Shown here piece by piece: positions 55,828 to 64,000 of a stretch of 64,000 nt of DNA. The position numbers were made by a program, and so were the translations under genes. The first letter of the stretch is position 1. Each line of letters starts with the position of its first letter. Origin of the DNA: Opitutaceae bacterium (GTDB lineage: Bacteria > Verrucomicrobiota > Verrucomicrobiia > Opitutales > Opitutaceae); the NCBI GenBank assembly GCA_016711225.1, contig JADJTK010000034.1, positions 1 through 64,000 of the forward strand. Reading direction: 5' to 3'. The notes under the pieces were generated by a model. It did no database searches. It saw nothing but the letters and a program-made list of their open reading frames with translations, and had not been told where the DNA came from.

Positions 55828-57358
55828 GAGTGTTCAACCTCCACGATCAGACCGAAATCAGCCACGCGCACGACCACCACCGGGGTTCCCGGCTCCGCAG
55901 TACCCAGCTCCAGTCGGGCCTCGTAGCGCCGATCGGCGATCTCCACCTGGCCGCCGGGATACAAGCCAGTGGCGGCCACGCCGCGCGCGCCAACCATAGT
56001 GGTCGCGTGGGCCGCGTGCTCGGGCGGCATCCCGGCCACCTGCGCCGGCGCCCCCGCGCCACCCTCCACCGCAAGGCGGCTGAAAAACCAGCCCTTGGGT
56101 AGGAATCGCGCGATCAATGCGCCCAAGACGATGGCCACCGCCACCCCAAGCAGAAGATTGGTCATCGGCTTCACCAGCACCTCGCCCGAGAGCTCAATGG
56201 GTTGACTCGGCCAGTGGTCGACCATCGACCACAGCAGCGAGCCGAACATCAGCAGTACCCCCGTCAACGCCACCACAATCACGCCGGGGAAAAAGACCAA
56301 CTCAACCAGCAGCAACGTCAGGCCCAGCGCGAAAAACAGCGCCGGCTCGTAGCCGGAGAGTCCGGCTACATAGTGTCCGAAGAAGACAACCATCAGGAGC
56401 GCGCCGCCGGTGATACCGAAGAAGCCAAAACCGGGCGTCTTGAACTCAATGAAAAGGAAAAGCAGCCCGAGCCCCATGATGATCGACGCGTAATTGGTGA
56501 TGTACTGGGCCAGATTCTCCGACCAGGTTAGCTCCAACCGGTCGATACGATAATTGCCCACGCCGTAGCGCGCGGTGAGGAGATCCTCCAACGTCTTGTA
56601 GGTGCCCGCCGACAACAGTGGCTCCGCCGGGTCGCCGTAAGTCTTGGCGGCCTCGGTCGAGTTGACGGAAAGCAGCGAGCCCTTCGCCTTGATGATTGTA
56701 TCGCCGATCTTGAACTCAAAATCCTCGTCGACCATCGCCGAAAGCACCTGCCCGCGGTAGCGGCCGCGCCCCTCAGCCCACGCTCGTACCTTGGCCAGCA
56801 GCATGCTGTTCACCTTCAGTCGCATGGTCTTTCCGATATCCGCGCCCGTGGAGGAAACCGCCGCCGCCGCCCCCATGACACCGCCTGGACGGAAATAGAT
56901 CTCGTCGGTCATCGAGGCGATCAGCGCCCCGGCCGACAACGCCTCGTCGTTCACGTAAGTGACCTTGCGCCCCTTGAACATCTCCAGCGCCTCCGCGATC
57001 TCCAGGGTGGTGGCGACCGAGCCACCGGGAGTCTTCATGTCCAGGACCACCACATCCCCGTCGCAGCCGTCTTCAGACCACGGCGCAGGACAAAGAGGAC
57101 CGGATCAGCGATCTGCTCGCGCACCTCGATGACCAACACGCGCACCGGAATCGCGGAGGAAGGGAGCGCAGCAACCGCAGCCTGGGACGTTGGCGCAGGC
57201 AAAGCATGATTGGGAGGCGGTGGTGTCGGGACAGTCTCCTCAGATGCCTCAGCGACGGCCGGCGCCGGCGCCTTGCGCTCGACCGCCGCCCCATCGAGAT
57301 GGGCGCCAAACACCGGCAAGGCCATCAACCAGAACAAGACGGGAAGCAGACGGAGCAT
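55824..57358 (-). CDS. Long NfeD protein (ClpP-class serine protease plus OB fold), single-base frame break
   Basis: 511 residues once one base is restored near 57058-57063, joining LFVLRRGLKTAA to DGDVVVLDMKTPGGSV. Signal peptide from ATG 57358 (LLPVLFWLMALPVFGA), a Pro/Ala linker, then a periplasmic ClpP-like serine protease (TPGGSVATT; catalytic Ser in ALSAGALIASM, with a Lys later as partner). Five or so helices follow (LGLLFLFIEFKTPGF, ALFFALGLTLLLVELVFFPG) and a C-terminal OB fold (ARGVAATGLYPGG). It works with flotillin in membrane quality control in other bacteria. First gene of nfeD-nfeD-floA. Confidence 0.9.
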
Positions 57359-57741
57359 CGGCGCAAGGTTTTGGCGAGGACTTGGCCCTGGCGCAAGCCT
57401 GCGCCCGCATTTACCCGTTACGAAGACGAGCCGCGATTCCGCCGGCTCTCCGTATCGGAGTGAATCAACTTCGCCGCTCATCCGGTGCTAGGGCGGGCTA
57501 TGCACCTGCCAGTTCGGCTCTGCCCGGTGGGGCGGGCTTCATGCCCGCCATCCGATCGGCCCCCTGCGTAGCGGGGGAAGAAAGCTCGTTCCTCCGGGCA
57601 GAGCGAGGCTAGGGCCCTCGCGGATCTGGAGACCCGTACCACGGGCGGGCGGCAATCCCGCCCCCACTCCCTCGTTCCCTCACGGCCTTCCATGAACACA
57701 GGTTTGCACTCTGCCCGGTTTTCCCCTTCACCGGAGGCTGC
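57359..57741. other. Intergenic mosaic between nfeD and the aldose epimerase
   Basis: No gene seen. It contains REP-like family A copy 5 (57527-57550), GGGCGGGCGGCAATCCCGCC near 57642-57661, and ATCTGGAGACCCGTACCACG near 57624, which resembles the GGTCTCCAGACCCGTG text at about 8664-8679. Confidence 0.7.
57527..57550. repeat. REP-like palindrome, family A, copy 5
   Basis: GTGGGGCGGGCTTCATGCCC then GCCA, preceded by CTCTGCCCG exactly as in copy 1 at 8591, showing that the flanking word is part of the repeat unit. Confidence 0.85.
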
Positions 57742-58665
57742 ATGGAACGCATTCCGTATCTCGGCAAGGAGCTGCTGCGCTGGCAGGTGGGTCGTTCGAC
57801 CTTCCTCGCCTTGCCCGAACTCGGCGCCCGCCTGATGAACTGGCACGTGGAGCTGGGCGACGGAACCGTGCGTGACGTGCTCTACTGGCCCGAACTGGAT
57901 ACCCTCGACGGCTTCACCAAGGTGCGCGGCGGCAACCCCATCCTCTTCCCGTTCTCGGGCCGCTGCTTCGAGGGCGGCGAAATGCTGTTCTGGCGCGGCC
58001 CCGACGGCGTGCGTCGCCCCATGCCCATGCACGGCCTCGCCCGCCAGGGCCAGTTCCGCCTCGCCCGCGCCAACGCCGGCGGCTTCAGCGCCCTCTTTGT
58101 CCCCGGGCCCGACGCCCGTGAATACTATCCCTACGATTACGAATTCACGGTCGACTACCGCTTCGAGGCGCTGGGCTTCTACGTCGAATTCGCCCTGCGC
58201 AACCTCGGCCGCACGCCCATGCCGTGGAGCGCCGGCCACCATTTCTATTTCACCGTGCCGTGGAGCGAGGGGCTCACCCGTGACGACTACACCGTGCGTA
58301 TCCCCTCGCATCGCATCGCCAAGCAGGACCCGGCCACCGGCAAGCTCGTCGACCAGCCCCACCTCGCCGCCGAGGAGAAGCTCTCCAACGCAGCCCTGCT
58401 GGATACCGTCCACCTCGACCTCTCCGGCAATACCGCCGTGGTCACCGAACGCGGCTCCGGCACCAAGCTCACCCTGCGCATCGGGACTGCCACTGTGCCG
58501 CCAGCCGGCACCGCCGTGGTCACCTGGACCGAGAAACCCGACTCGCCCTTCTTCTGCGTGGAGCCCTGGATGGGCCCGCCCAACGCACCCGGCAACCAAC
58601 TCGGCATGCACCTCATCGAGCCCGGGCAGACTCAACGTTTCGTCGTCGGAGTCTCATTGCGCTGA
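57742..58665 (+). CDS. Aldose 1-epimerase family protein
   Basis: 307 residues, galactose-mutarotase-like beta-sandwich. Interconverts sugar anomers or acts on a phosphorylated sugar. RGGNPILFPFSGR, PMPMHGLARQ (first His), PWSAGHHFYF (second His) and PFFCVEPWMGPPN (Glu-containing loop) match the family's active-site regions. No signal peptide, so cytoplasmic. It stands alone. Which sugar it serves is unknown; the glycosidases at the left end of the window make galactose or glucose plausible. Confidence 0.9.
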   Translation: MERIPYLGKELLRWQVGRSTFLALPELGARLMNWHVELGDGTVRDVLYWPELDTLDGFTKVRGGNPILFPFSGRCFEGGEMLFWRGPDGVRRPMPMHGLARQGQFRLARANAGGFSALFVPGPDAREYYPYDYEFTVDYRFEALGFYVEFALRNLGRTPMPWSAGHHFYFTVPWSEGLTRDDYTVRIPSHRIAKQDPATGKLVDQPHLAAEEKLSNAALLDTVHLDLSGNTAVVTERGSGTKLTLRIGTATVPPAGTAVVTWTEKPDSPFFCVEPWMGPPNAPGNQLGMHLIEPGQTQRFVVGVSLR

Positions 58666-58821
58666 GCAACGCCGACGGAAAGCCTCGGGACGGGACGCCG
58701 GGCTCCAGGAGCCCGCACGACGGCCGCGGACCCAAAAAACTGCCGCCATGAAAGTTGCCGAAATTTCCGCTTGAGCCCGGGAGGTCGCACCGTAGGGTCG
58801 CCACCTCGTTCCAACGAGCAC

Positions 58822-58895
58822 TGCCCGATGGTGTAATGGTAGCACAGCAGATTCTGAATCTGCTTGTCTAGGTTCGATCCCTAGTCGGGCAGCCA
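58822..58895 (+). tRNA. tRNA-Gln (anticodon CTG)
   Basis: Acceptor TGCCCGA (58822-58828) pairs with TCGGGCA (58885-58891), then G and an encoded CCA. Anticodon arm GCAGA-TTCTGAA-TCTGC gives CTG. T arm CTAGG-TTCGATC-CCTAG. Complete and unbroken. Confidence 0.97.
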
Positions 58896-59279
58896 ATTTC
58901 CTCCAGAGAGGGAATGGCTGGTGGAGTTGGATATCGTGATCAGCGGGCAAATTTTGGGGCCGCTGTTTCTGGCGATTGAGGATCGAACGCTGGCGCGCGT
59001 TCGCGCTCACCCCAGATTGCGGGAAGATCGCGAACGGGAGTTCGACACCTTCGCGACGGAGATTCTCTTCACGAGACCGCCCGTGAAGAGTCTCGGGAGA
59101 CAGCGCGGCCAAATCGAATTCGACTTGGGCGGTTGAAATCCTTCTTTTGCGTCGGTCGGCAGCGGCGCTGTTTCCCCTGCTGGAGGCGCACGCCAGACGT
59201 GATTGTTCCCCTGCCTGCACTATCCTGTTGCCAGACCACAGGAGTGTTGATTCCCATGTGGCTAAGCCACAGGAAGTCT
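58896..59279. other. Region between tRNA-Gln and the PadR/ADOP genes
   Basis: It begins with an imperfect inverted repeat (AGCCAATTTCCTCC / AGGGAATGGCT, 58891-58920). Small open frames on both strands show no recognisable domain. Base composition is visibly lower in GC than the rest of the window, like the genes that follow. The end holds the palindrome 59257-59271. Confidence 0.5.
59257..59271 (+). promoter_or_regulatory. Palindrome touching the RBS of the second padR gene
   Basis: TGTGGCT-A-AGCCACA, a perfect 7-1-7 palindrome ending at the first base of the ribosome site AGGAAG (59271-59276) and 8 bases before ATG 59280. It could be a PadR operator or an RNA hairpin masking the RBS. Confidence 0.55.
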
Positions 59280-59633
59280 ATGCCGAAAGAAAAACTGGAT
59301 TTGCTACAGGGGACACTCGACTTGTTCGTGCTCCAGACGCTGGCGACCATGGGAGCCATGCACGGCTACGGCATCGCCCGACGGATCGAGCAGGTCGGAG
59401 CCGACGCGCTCATGCTCAATCAGGGAACGATCTACGCCGCGCTCGTGCGCCTCCAGCAGGGGAAATGGATCGACGCCGAGTGGGGCACTTCCGACAACAA
59501 CCGCAAGGCCAAGTACTATGAGATCACGGCGCGCGGCCGCAAACGCCTCATCGCCGAAACGGAGAACTGGCAGCGCGTATCGGGTGTCGTCCACCGCATT
59601 CTCGGCGCACCCGCCGGCGAGTTACCGTCGTGA
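59280..59633 (+). CDS. PadR family transcriptional regulator (ADOP-linked)
   Basis: 117 residues. LDLLQGTLDLFVLQTLATMG and GIARRIEQVG open the winged helix, NQGTIYAALVRLQQGKWIDA is the recognition-wing region, and YYEITARGRKRLIAE ends it. ATG 59280 follows an AGGAAG site; the frame is open upstream without homology-like sequence. Its stop overlaps the GTG of the permease gene (GTGA). PadR genes just before ADOP permeases are a common pair in Acidobacteria and related phyla. It differs clearly in sequence from the PadR at 18667. Confidence 0.92.
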   Translation: MPKEKLDLLQGTLDLFVLQTLATMGAMHGYGIARRIEQVGADALMLNQGTIYAALVRLQQGKWIDAEWGTSDNNRKAKYYEITARGRKRLIAETENWQRVSGVVHRILGAPAGELPS

Positions 59634-62311
59634 TCGCGATCTTTCAACGGTTTGTCTGCCGCCTGCGAGCCGTCTTCAACAAGCCCGCGCTCGACGCCGA
59701 CTTTAGCGAGGAACTCGCGCAGCACCTCGAAGCCGCCATCGCGGACAATATCCGAGCTGGCATGACACCTGATGAAGCCCGGCGGAAGGCTCACATCGGG
59801 CTCGGGGGCGTTGAGCAGATCCGTGAGTTGCACCGCGAAGCGCGCGGCTTGCCCTCGTTGGAGAACCTTGCGCGCGACATTCGCTTCAGCATGCGCATGC
59901 TGTGTAAGTCCCCCGGGGTCACTGTCGTCGCGGTCGCGACCCTTGCCCTGGGCATAGGCATGAACACAGCCATGTTTTCGATGCTCAACGGACTGCTGCT
60001 GCGTCCGCTTTCGTTTTCCCAAGTCGGCGAGCTTTTCCGACTCGATCGCAACACACCAGACGAGTCCCGTGGGAATCATGCGGCGGATAATTTTTTCGAC
60101 ATTCGCGCGGCGAGTGTCGATGTCGCGGAAATCGCGGGGCTGATGTCATGGGGCATGAGCCTCGACCCGGTTGACGGAGCGCCTGAGATCGTGCCGGTCG
60201 CGCGGGTCACAGCCAATTTCTTCGATGTGCTTCGGGTGGCGCCGCTGTATGGACGGACGTTTCGCGCCGAGGAGGAAGTGCTCAGGCAGAACGATGTGAT
60301 TGCGATCAGCCATGAGTACTGGCTCAAGCGCTTCGGCGGACGGAAGGATGCGGTCGGCAGCATGGTGCGGCTGGACAAGAGGTCGGTGGAAATCGTTGCG
60401 GTCATGCCGCCGCTTGCCGACGTGAACCGCATCGCGACCGGCCAGAACTTTCCGGAGCCGTTCGCGATTTACACTCCCGTCGGATTTTTCGAGTACGAGC
60501 GCAACATGCGGGACGGGGGCAGCGTGCAGATCTTCGGCCGCCTGCTCCCGGGAGTCGGGCTCGGGCAGGCTCAAGCGCGTTTCAACACCATCGCGGCGGA
60601 TCTCGCCCGGCGTTTTCCCGATGGCAACCGCGATGCGGTGGAGGCGGTGCGAACGTTGCAGTCCACCGTGCTGCGCGGTTCCGACCGCACGATCACGTTC
60701 CTGTTGATCGGACTGTCGGGCTTCGTGCTGCTCATCGCCTGCGCGAACCTGGCCAACCTGCTTCTGGCGCGATCGATGGCGCGGGCGCGTGAGTTTTCGA
60801 TTTGCGCGGCGCTCGGGGCTTCGCGCGCGCAACTCATCCGGCCGATCGTGGCGGAGTGCCTGCTGCTGACGGGAACGGGGATGGCGGCGTCACTGTTCGT
60901 GGTGTTTGGAACGTCCCGGTGGCTGGCGCATCGGTTCGGCAATCCGTCTGTGGCGGTCGACTTTTCGCCCGACGCGCGCGTGCTGGCCTTCGCCTGCGCG
61001 ACGGCGTTGGTCACGGCGCTGTTGTTTGCGCTCGCGCCCGCGTGGTGGGTTTCGCGGCGCTCACCCACCGACGCACTCAAGAGTGACTCGCGCAGCATGA
61101 CGGGCGACCGTTCTCAGCGGGGGATCCGCGAATGGTTGATCGTGGGGCAATTTGCGCTGGCGCTGCTCCTGTTGGCCGGTGCGGGCGTGTTTATCCGTGG
61201 CATAGAACGGCTGCGGCATCACGACCTCGGCTGGCAGCCCGAGCCTCTGGTGACCGCGACGCTCAACATGCAGGACGAGCGTGTCGGCTGGGGGCCGGCG
61301 CGGGCCCAATTCCACGCCGGCTTGCGCGAGAAGCTGCTCGCGATTGCGGGGGTGGACAACGCGGCGGTGAGCAATCACTCCCCGACACTGTATTCTAACA
61401 CAAAACACGAGTTTCGGTTATGGAATGGCGACCCTCGTGACACCGGTGGAGATTCCTTCATGGCGTACCAAAGCGTCGTGAGTCCGAGCTACTTCGACAC
61501 CGTCGGCATACGGCTGCTCCGTGGACGCAATTTCAACGAACACGACCACACCCGCTCGCGTTGGGTGGCGCTGATCGGCGAGACAATGGCCGGGCAGATG
61601 TTTCCAGGGCAGGATCCGATCGGGCAACGGATCGGTTACTTCGCGGGCGCGGGAAACTGGGTCTGGTTGGAAATCGTCGGCCTGGTGGCGGACACGCGGC
61701 CGATCGAAGCACGGCCGAGCGACATTCGATACGAGGTGTATCAACCTTACGCGCAGCGCACCTGGGAAGTCATGACGCTTTTGGTAAGAGCGAAGACCCC
61801 GGAACTCGCCCCGGCGCTGGTCGAGCCGATCCGTCGGACCGTTACCGATTTTAATCCGAATCTTGCAATGTATCGTGTGCTGCCGATGGCGACCTTGATC
61901 GAAGAACAGACGCAGGTGTGGGAAACCATCAATCAGTTGTTGCTGCTATTCGCCGGGCTTGGCCTGTCGCTGGCCGGGCTCGGCGTCTATGCGGTGGTTG
62001 CCCGAACGATCGCGCAACGCACGGGTGAGTTCGGCATCCGCATGGCGCTGGGCGCTCAGGCTCGCGATATTCTCGGTCTCGTCTTCGGCGCGAACCTGCG
62101 CACGGCCCTCCTCGGGGCGGGGGTCGGCGTGATCGGAGCGCTCGTGCTCGCCCGTTATCTGGCGAGCGCGCTGCCGGTGTTTGCGGAGGGCAACGGGCCG
62201 GTGCTGGTCGCGGCGGTCGGAGTTCTGCTCCTCGTGGCGCTGGTCGCATGCCTGCTGCCCGCGCGGCGGGCGACGCGAATCGATCCCGTGGAGGCGCTGC
62301 GTACCGAATGA
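59630..62311 (+). CDS. ADOP-type ABC transporter permease (MacB/FtsX-like)
   Basis: 893 residues. The N-terminal ADOP segment (about 20-75, SEELAQHLEAAIADNIRAGM then EARRKAHIGLGG) leads to two duplicated permease halves: helix TVVAVATLALGIGMNTAMFS plus a MacB-like periplasmic domain, then FtsX cores LLIACANLANLLLARSMAR and GLGVYAVVARTIAQRTGEFG with the IRMALGA motif. No ATPase gene is present, as expected for an orphan permease. Codon use leans to G-ending codons (GCG, CCG, CTG) instead of the C-ending codons of the neighbours, which suggests transfer from another lineage together with its PadR. Substrate unknown. Confidence 0.93.
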   Translation: MIAIFQRFVCRLRAVFNKPALDADFSEELAQHLEAAIADNIRAGMTPDEARRKAHIGLGGVEQIRELHREARGLPSLENLARDIRFSMRMLCKSPGVTVVAVATLALGIGMNTAMFSMLNGLLLRPLSFSQVGELFRLDRNTPDESRGNHAADNFFDIRAASVDVAEIAGLMSWGMSLDPVDGAPEIVPVARVTANFFDVLRVAPLYGRTFRAEEEVLRQNDVIAISHEYWLKRFGGRKDAVGSMVRLDKRSVEIVAVMPPLADVNRIATGQNFPEPFAIYTPVGFFEYERNMRDGGSVQIFGRLLPGVGLGQAQARFNTIAADLARRFPDGNRDAVEAVRTLQSTVLRGSDRTITFLLIGLSGFVLLIACANLANLLLARSMARAREFSICAALGASRAQLIRPIVAECLLLTGTGMAASLFVVFGTSRWLAHRFGNPSVAVDFSPDARVLAFACATALVTALLFALAPAWWVSRRSPTDALKSDSRSMTGDRSQRGIREWLIVGQFALALLLLAGAGVFIRGIERLRHHDLGWQPEPLVTATLNMQDERVGWGPARAQFHAGLREKLLAIAGVDNAAVSNHSPTLYSNTKHEFRLWNGDPRDTGGDSFMAYQSVVSPSYFDTVGIRLLRGRNFNEHDHTRSRWVALIGETMAGQMFPGQDPIGQRIGYFAGAGNWVWLEIVGLVADTRPIEARPSDIRYEVYQPYAQRTWEVMTLLVRAKTPELAPALVEPIRRTVTDFNPNLAMYRVLPMATLIEEQTQVWETINQLLLLFAGLGLSLAGLGVYAVVARTIAQRTGEFGIRMALGAQARDILGLVFGANLRTALLGAGVGVIGALVLARYLASALPVFAEGNGPVLVAAVGVLLLVALVACLLPARRATRIDPVEALRTE

Positions 62312-62390
62312 CGCGCCTCGCGCTGGCGTATTTTTCAACCACGCATGTTAAGCACGAAGTTCGGAACCTTGAGACGAGGTTGGTCGCCAG

Positions 62391-62473
62391 TGGAAAGATT
62401 TGCCCGATAATCAGAATCCCGGAAACGCGGTTTTCATAGGGAAAACCTATGGAAACAAAATGGAAAGATTTGC
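62391..62473 (+). repeat. 13-base direct repeat near the element border
   Basis: TGGAAAGATTTGC at 62391-62403 and 62461-62473, exactly 70 bases apart, just outside the tRNA fragment. It could be a recombinase arm site or the scar of an earlier insertion. Confidence 0.6.
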
Positions 62474-62517
62474 AGGCTTTCCTTAGCTTAGCTCTCAGAG
62501 GAGAGCCGGTCGCAAAA

Positions 62518-62561
62518 TGGCTGCCCGGCCTGGATTCGAACCAGGACTAGGTGAGTCAAAG
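62518..62561 (-). mobile_element. tRNA-Gln(TTG) 3' half: attachment site at the border of an integrative element
   Basis: Read on the minus strand: anticodon loop CTTTGAC (TTG, 62561-62555), stem half TCACC, T arm CCTGG-TTCGAAT-CCAGG, acceptor CCGGGCA, G and CCA (62520-62518). The matching 5' strand (GGTGA and the D arm) is missing: sequence beyond 62561 is unrelated. Such 3' halves beginning at the anticodon loop are the usual product of tyrosine-recombinase integration into tRNA genes. Orientation places the element on the right, with the integrase first. Confidence 0.85.
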
Positions 62562-62644
62562 TTTCAGCCTTGTGGCTTCGCTTGTTTTCGCTCTTTGTAT
62601 CTAAGCACCTCACGAAACCGCTACTTACGAGAGAGAACCGAAAG

Positions 62645-64000
62645 ATGAAAGCGAAGCCAAGCGAAGGCGAAAAGAGCGTTGAGAACGAAAAAAACCGGAC
62701 ACAAACCGGACACAGCCGCGCCGGGAGGGCCCCGAAGACGTCGGTGGATTTCTGGAAAACGAAGGTCCGTCCGCGTGTTATTCGGGGCGAAGAGACGGCC
62801 GAACTCTACGTGCGCTTCTTCGAAGCAGAGCGTGAAGCGTGGATCTGCCTGGACACCGCCAACCAGGTGAAGGCCGCCGCCGCCGCCCGCGATCATTGGG
62901 TACGGATGAAGGCCATCGGCCTGCCTGCGCTACTTGCCGAGCTGGCGCCCGACAAGAAGCCGACGAAGACCGCCACGGTGGGCGAGGCCATCGCGGCCGC
63001 GGAGAAGCTGGCCATCGTGCGCCCCGTCTCGTTCCTCGGCTGCGCCAAGAAGCTGCGCCAGATCGCCGGCGAGATCGCCGGAATCGAGCGCCCGAAGAAG
63101 GCGACCTCGTGGAATAGCGAAGAGGCCGCAGCGTGGCGCGCGAGGCTCGACGCCGTCCCGCTCAGTCGGTTGACCGCCGAGGCCGCCAACAAATGGAAAG
63201 CCGAGCGCATCGCCGCCCACAGTGGCGACCCGGTCAAACGCCGCTCCGCCACCGTCACCGCCGACGCTATCCTACGCATGGCGCGCGCCGTGTTCAGCGA
63301 GAAGATCCTCGCCGCCGGGCTGGGGAAGGTTGTCAACCTGCCCACCCCCCTGCCCTTCGCTGGCGTCGCCTACGGCAAGAGCACCCGCCGCTTCGTGTCT
63401 TCGGTCGACCCTGCCGGCCTGTTCGCTTCCGCCCGTGCGGACCTCGAGGCCAAACACCCCCAGCAATTCCTGGCCTTCTGCCTCTGCTTGCTCGCCGGCC
63501 TGCGCCGCTCCGAAGCGGACCGATTGACCTGGGCCCAGGTGGATCTGCCCGGCTCCGTCATCAAGATCCACGCCACCGAGTATTTCGAGCCGAAGTCGGA
63601 AGAGGCGGGGCGCGAGATCGACCTAGACGAGGCCGCCGTCGAGATCCTGCGCCGCGCCAAGTCCGACACCCCCGACCCGATCTTCGTGCTCAAGGGCTCT
63701 GCGCCAAGATCGCAGAACTCGGCCGCCCCGAGCTACCGCGCCGACGCCGCACCGCACCGGACATGGGAGCAGCTCATCGCGTGGCTGGCGACGAAGGGTA
63801 TTGACGACGGGAAGCCGATCCACGTCCTGCGCAAACTCGCCGGCTCGCTCGTGTTCCAGTCGCATGGCATCGAACAGGCCCGCGGCTTCCTCGGGCATGG
63901 TGATGTTTCAACGACAAGCCGCTCCTACATCGCCAAGACGCGCAAGGTGACGATTTCGCTGGCGCCACCTGAGGACGAGGTTGCGGCCGAGCGGGCGAAA
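62645..64000 (+). CDS. Tyrosine recombinase/integrase, 3' end beyond the window
   Basis: At least 452 codons, open to the right edge without a stop. An N-terminal Lys/Arg-rich part (about 1-60) and a SAM-like core-binding region (about 110-230) are followed by a full catalytic domain: Arg287 in AGLRRSEADRL, His393 and Arg396 in IHVLRKLAG, His418 in FLGHGDVS, and nucleophile Tyr428 in SRSYIAK. It lies 83 bases from the tRNA-Gln fragment, so it is very likely the integrase of the element entering here. The C-terminus and the cargo genes lie outside the window. Confidence 0.93.
   Translation, partial: MKAKPSEGEKSVENEKNRTQTGHSRAGRAPKTSVDFWKTKVRPRVIRGEETAELYVRFFEAEREAWICLDTANQVKAAAAARDHWVRMKAIGLPALLAELAPDKKPTKTATVGEAIAAAEKLAIVRPVSFLGCAKKLRQIAGEIAGIERPKKATSWNSEEAAAWRARLDAVPLSRLTAEAANKWKAERIAAHSGDPVKRRSATVTADAILRMARAVFSEKILAAGLGKVVNLPTPLPFAGVAYGKSTRRFVSSVDPAGLFASARADLEAKHPQQFLAFCLCLLAGLRRSEADRLTWAQVDLPGSVIKIHATEYFEPKSEEAGREIDLDEAAVEILRRAKSDTPDPIFVLKGSAPRSQNSAAPSYRADAAPHRTWEQLIAWLATKGIDDGKPIHVLRKLAGSLVFQSHGIEQARGFLGHGDVSTTSRSYIAKTRKVTISLAPPEDEVAAERAK

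Larger units (their letters stand above)
62312..62644. other. Low-GC junction region with attachment-site remnant
   Basis: It contains the direct repeat TGGAAAGATTTGC at 62391-62403 and 62461-62473 (70 bases apart) and the tRNA-Gln 3' half at 62518-62561. Composition drops well below the window average. No gene supported. Confidence 0.75.

Noticed and set aside
57035..57481. Separate 148-residue secreted protein upstream of nfeD
   Set aside because: It is the signal peptide and start of nfeD in another frame; one restored base joins them and gives a normal long NfeD.
58921..59136. 71-codon open frame after tRNA-Gln
   Set aside because: No start with a ribosome site, no recognisable sequence, and it lies in low-GC junction DNA.
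62839..63804. Several open frames overlapping the recombinase
   Set aside because: They are in other frames; the frame from 62645 has the full set of tyrosine-recombinase residues and no stop to the window end.

Overview
The window looks like a chromosomal segment of a high-GC Gram-negative bacterium, most likely Verrucomicrobiota close to Opitutaceae. This is an inference from gene content: a large TonB-dependent receptor, secreted GH2 and cytoplasmic GH5 glycosidases, a giant delta-60 repeat protein, a proS-clpS-DUF2017 cluster, an NfeD/flotillin cluster, strongly C-ending codons and few Shine-Dalgarno sites. No rRNA, CRISPR array or plasmid or phage replication gene was seen.

Layout. 1-8.4 kb: carbohydrate use (TonB receptor entering from the left edge, GH2 enzyme, small acidic protein, GH5 enzyme). 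8.7-11.3 kb: argA-type N-acetylglutamate synthase, and an aldo/keto reductase with a ferredoxin-like tail. 11.5-15.8 kb: envelope and isoprenoid operon uppS-cdsA-dxr-rseP. 16.2-22.1 kb: outer-membrane protein, acyl desaturase, PadR-PspC pair, cupin, hemH. 22.4-30 kb: two hybrid histidine kinases flanking a CPBP protease-thiL-tsaE operon. 30-36.2 kb: disordered RG-rich protein, tRNA-Leu(GAG), phosphoesterase, uvrB, universal stress protein. 36.5-46.7 kb: a ~2160-residue delta-60/Ig protein, then a CcoI/FixI-type metal P-ATPase with a small membrane protein carrying the same kind of metal-binding finger. 47-50.7 kb: DUF2017, clpS, proS, nagB. 51-57.4 kb: unknown membrane-anchored proteins, then floA and two NfeD genes. 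57.7-62.3 kb: aldose epimerase, tRNA-Gln(CTG), and a PadR/ADOP permease pair with foreign-looking codon use. 62.5-64 kb: the left border of an integrative element, with a tRNA-Gln(TTG) 3' half beside a tyrosine recombinase that runs off the window.

Two features cut across the window. First, six genes carry frame breaks. Five are single-base changes in or beside G/C runs whose repair restores full-length family proteins, and the sixth is the TonB receptor at the window edge, where breaks are dense. Sequencing or assembly error is the simplest explanation. Second, the intergenic DNA is a mosaic of small dispersed repeat families. Several sit against stop codons, two unrelated genes share a repeat that contains their stop codon, one hairpin class keeps its fold and loop while its arms change, and several families lie in frame inside the P-type ATPase gene. 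These repeats are the most unusual material here.
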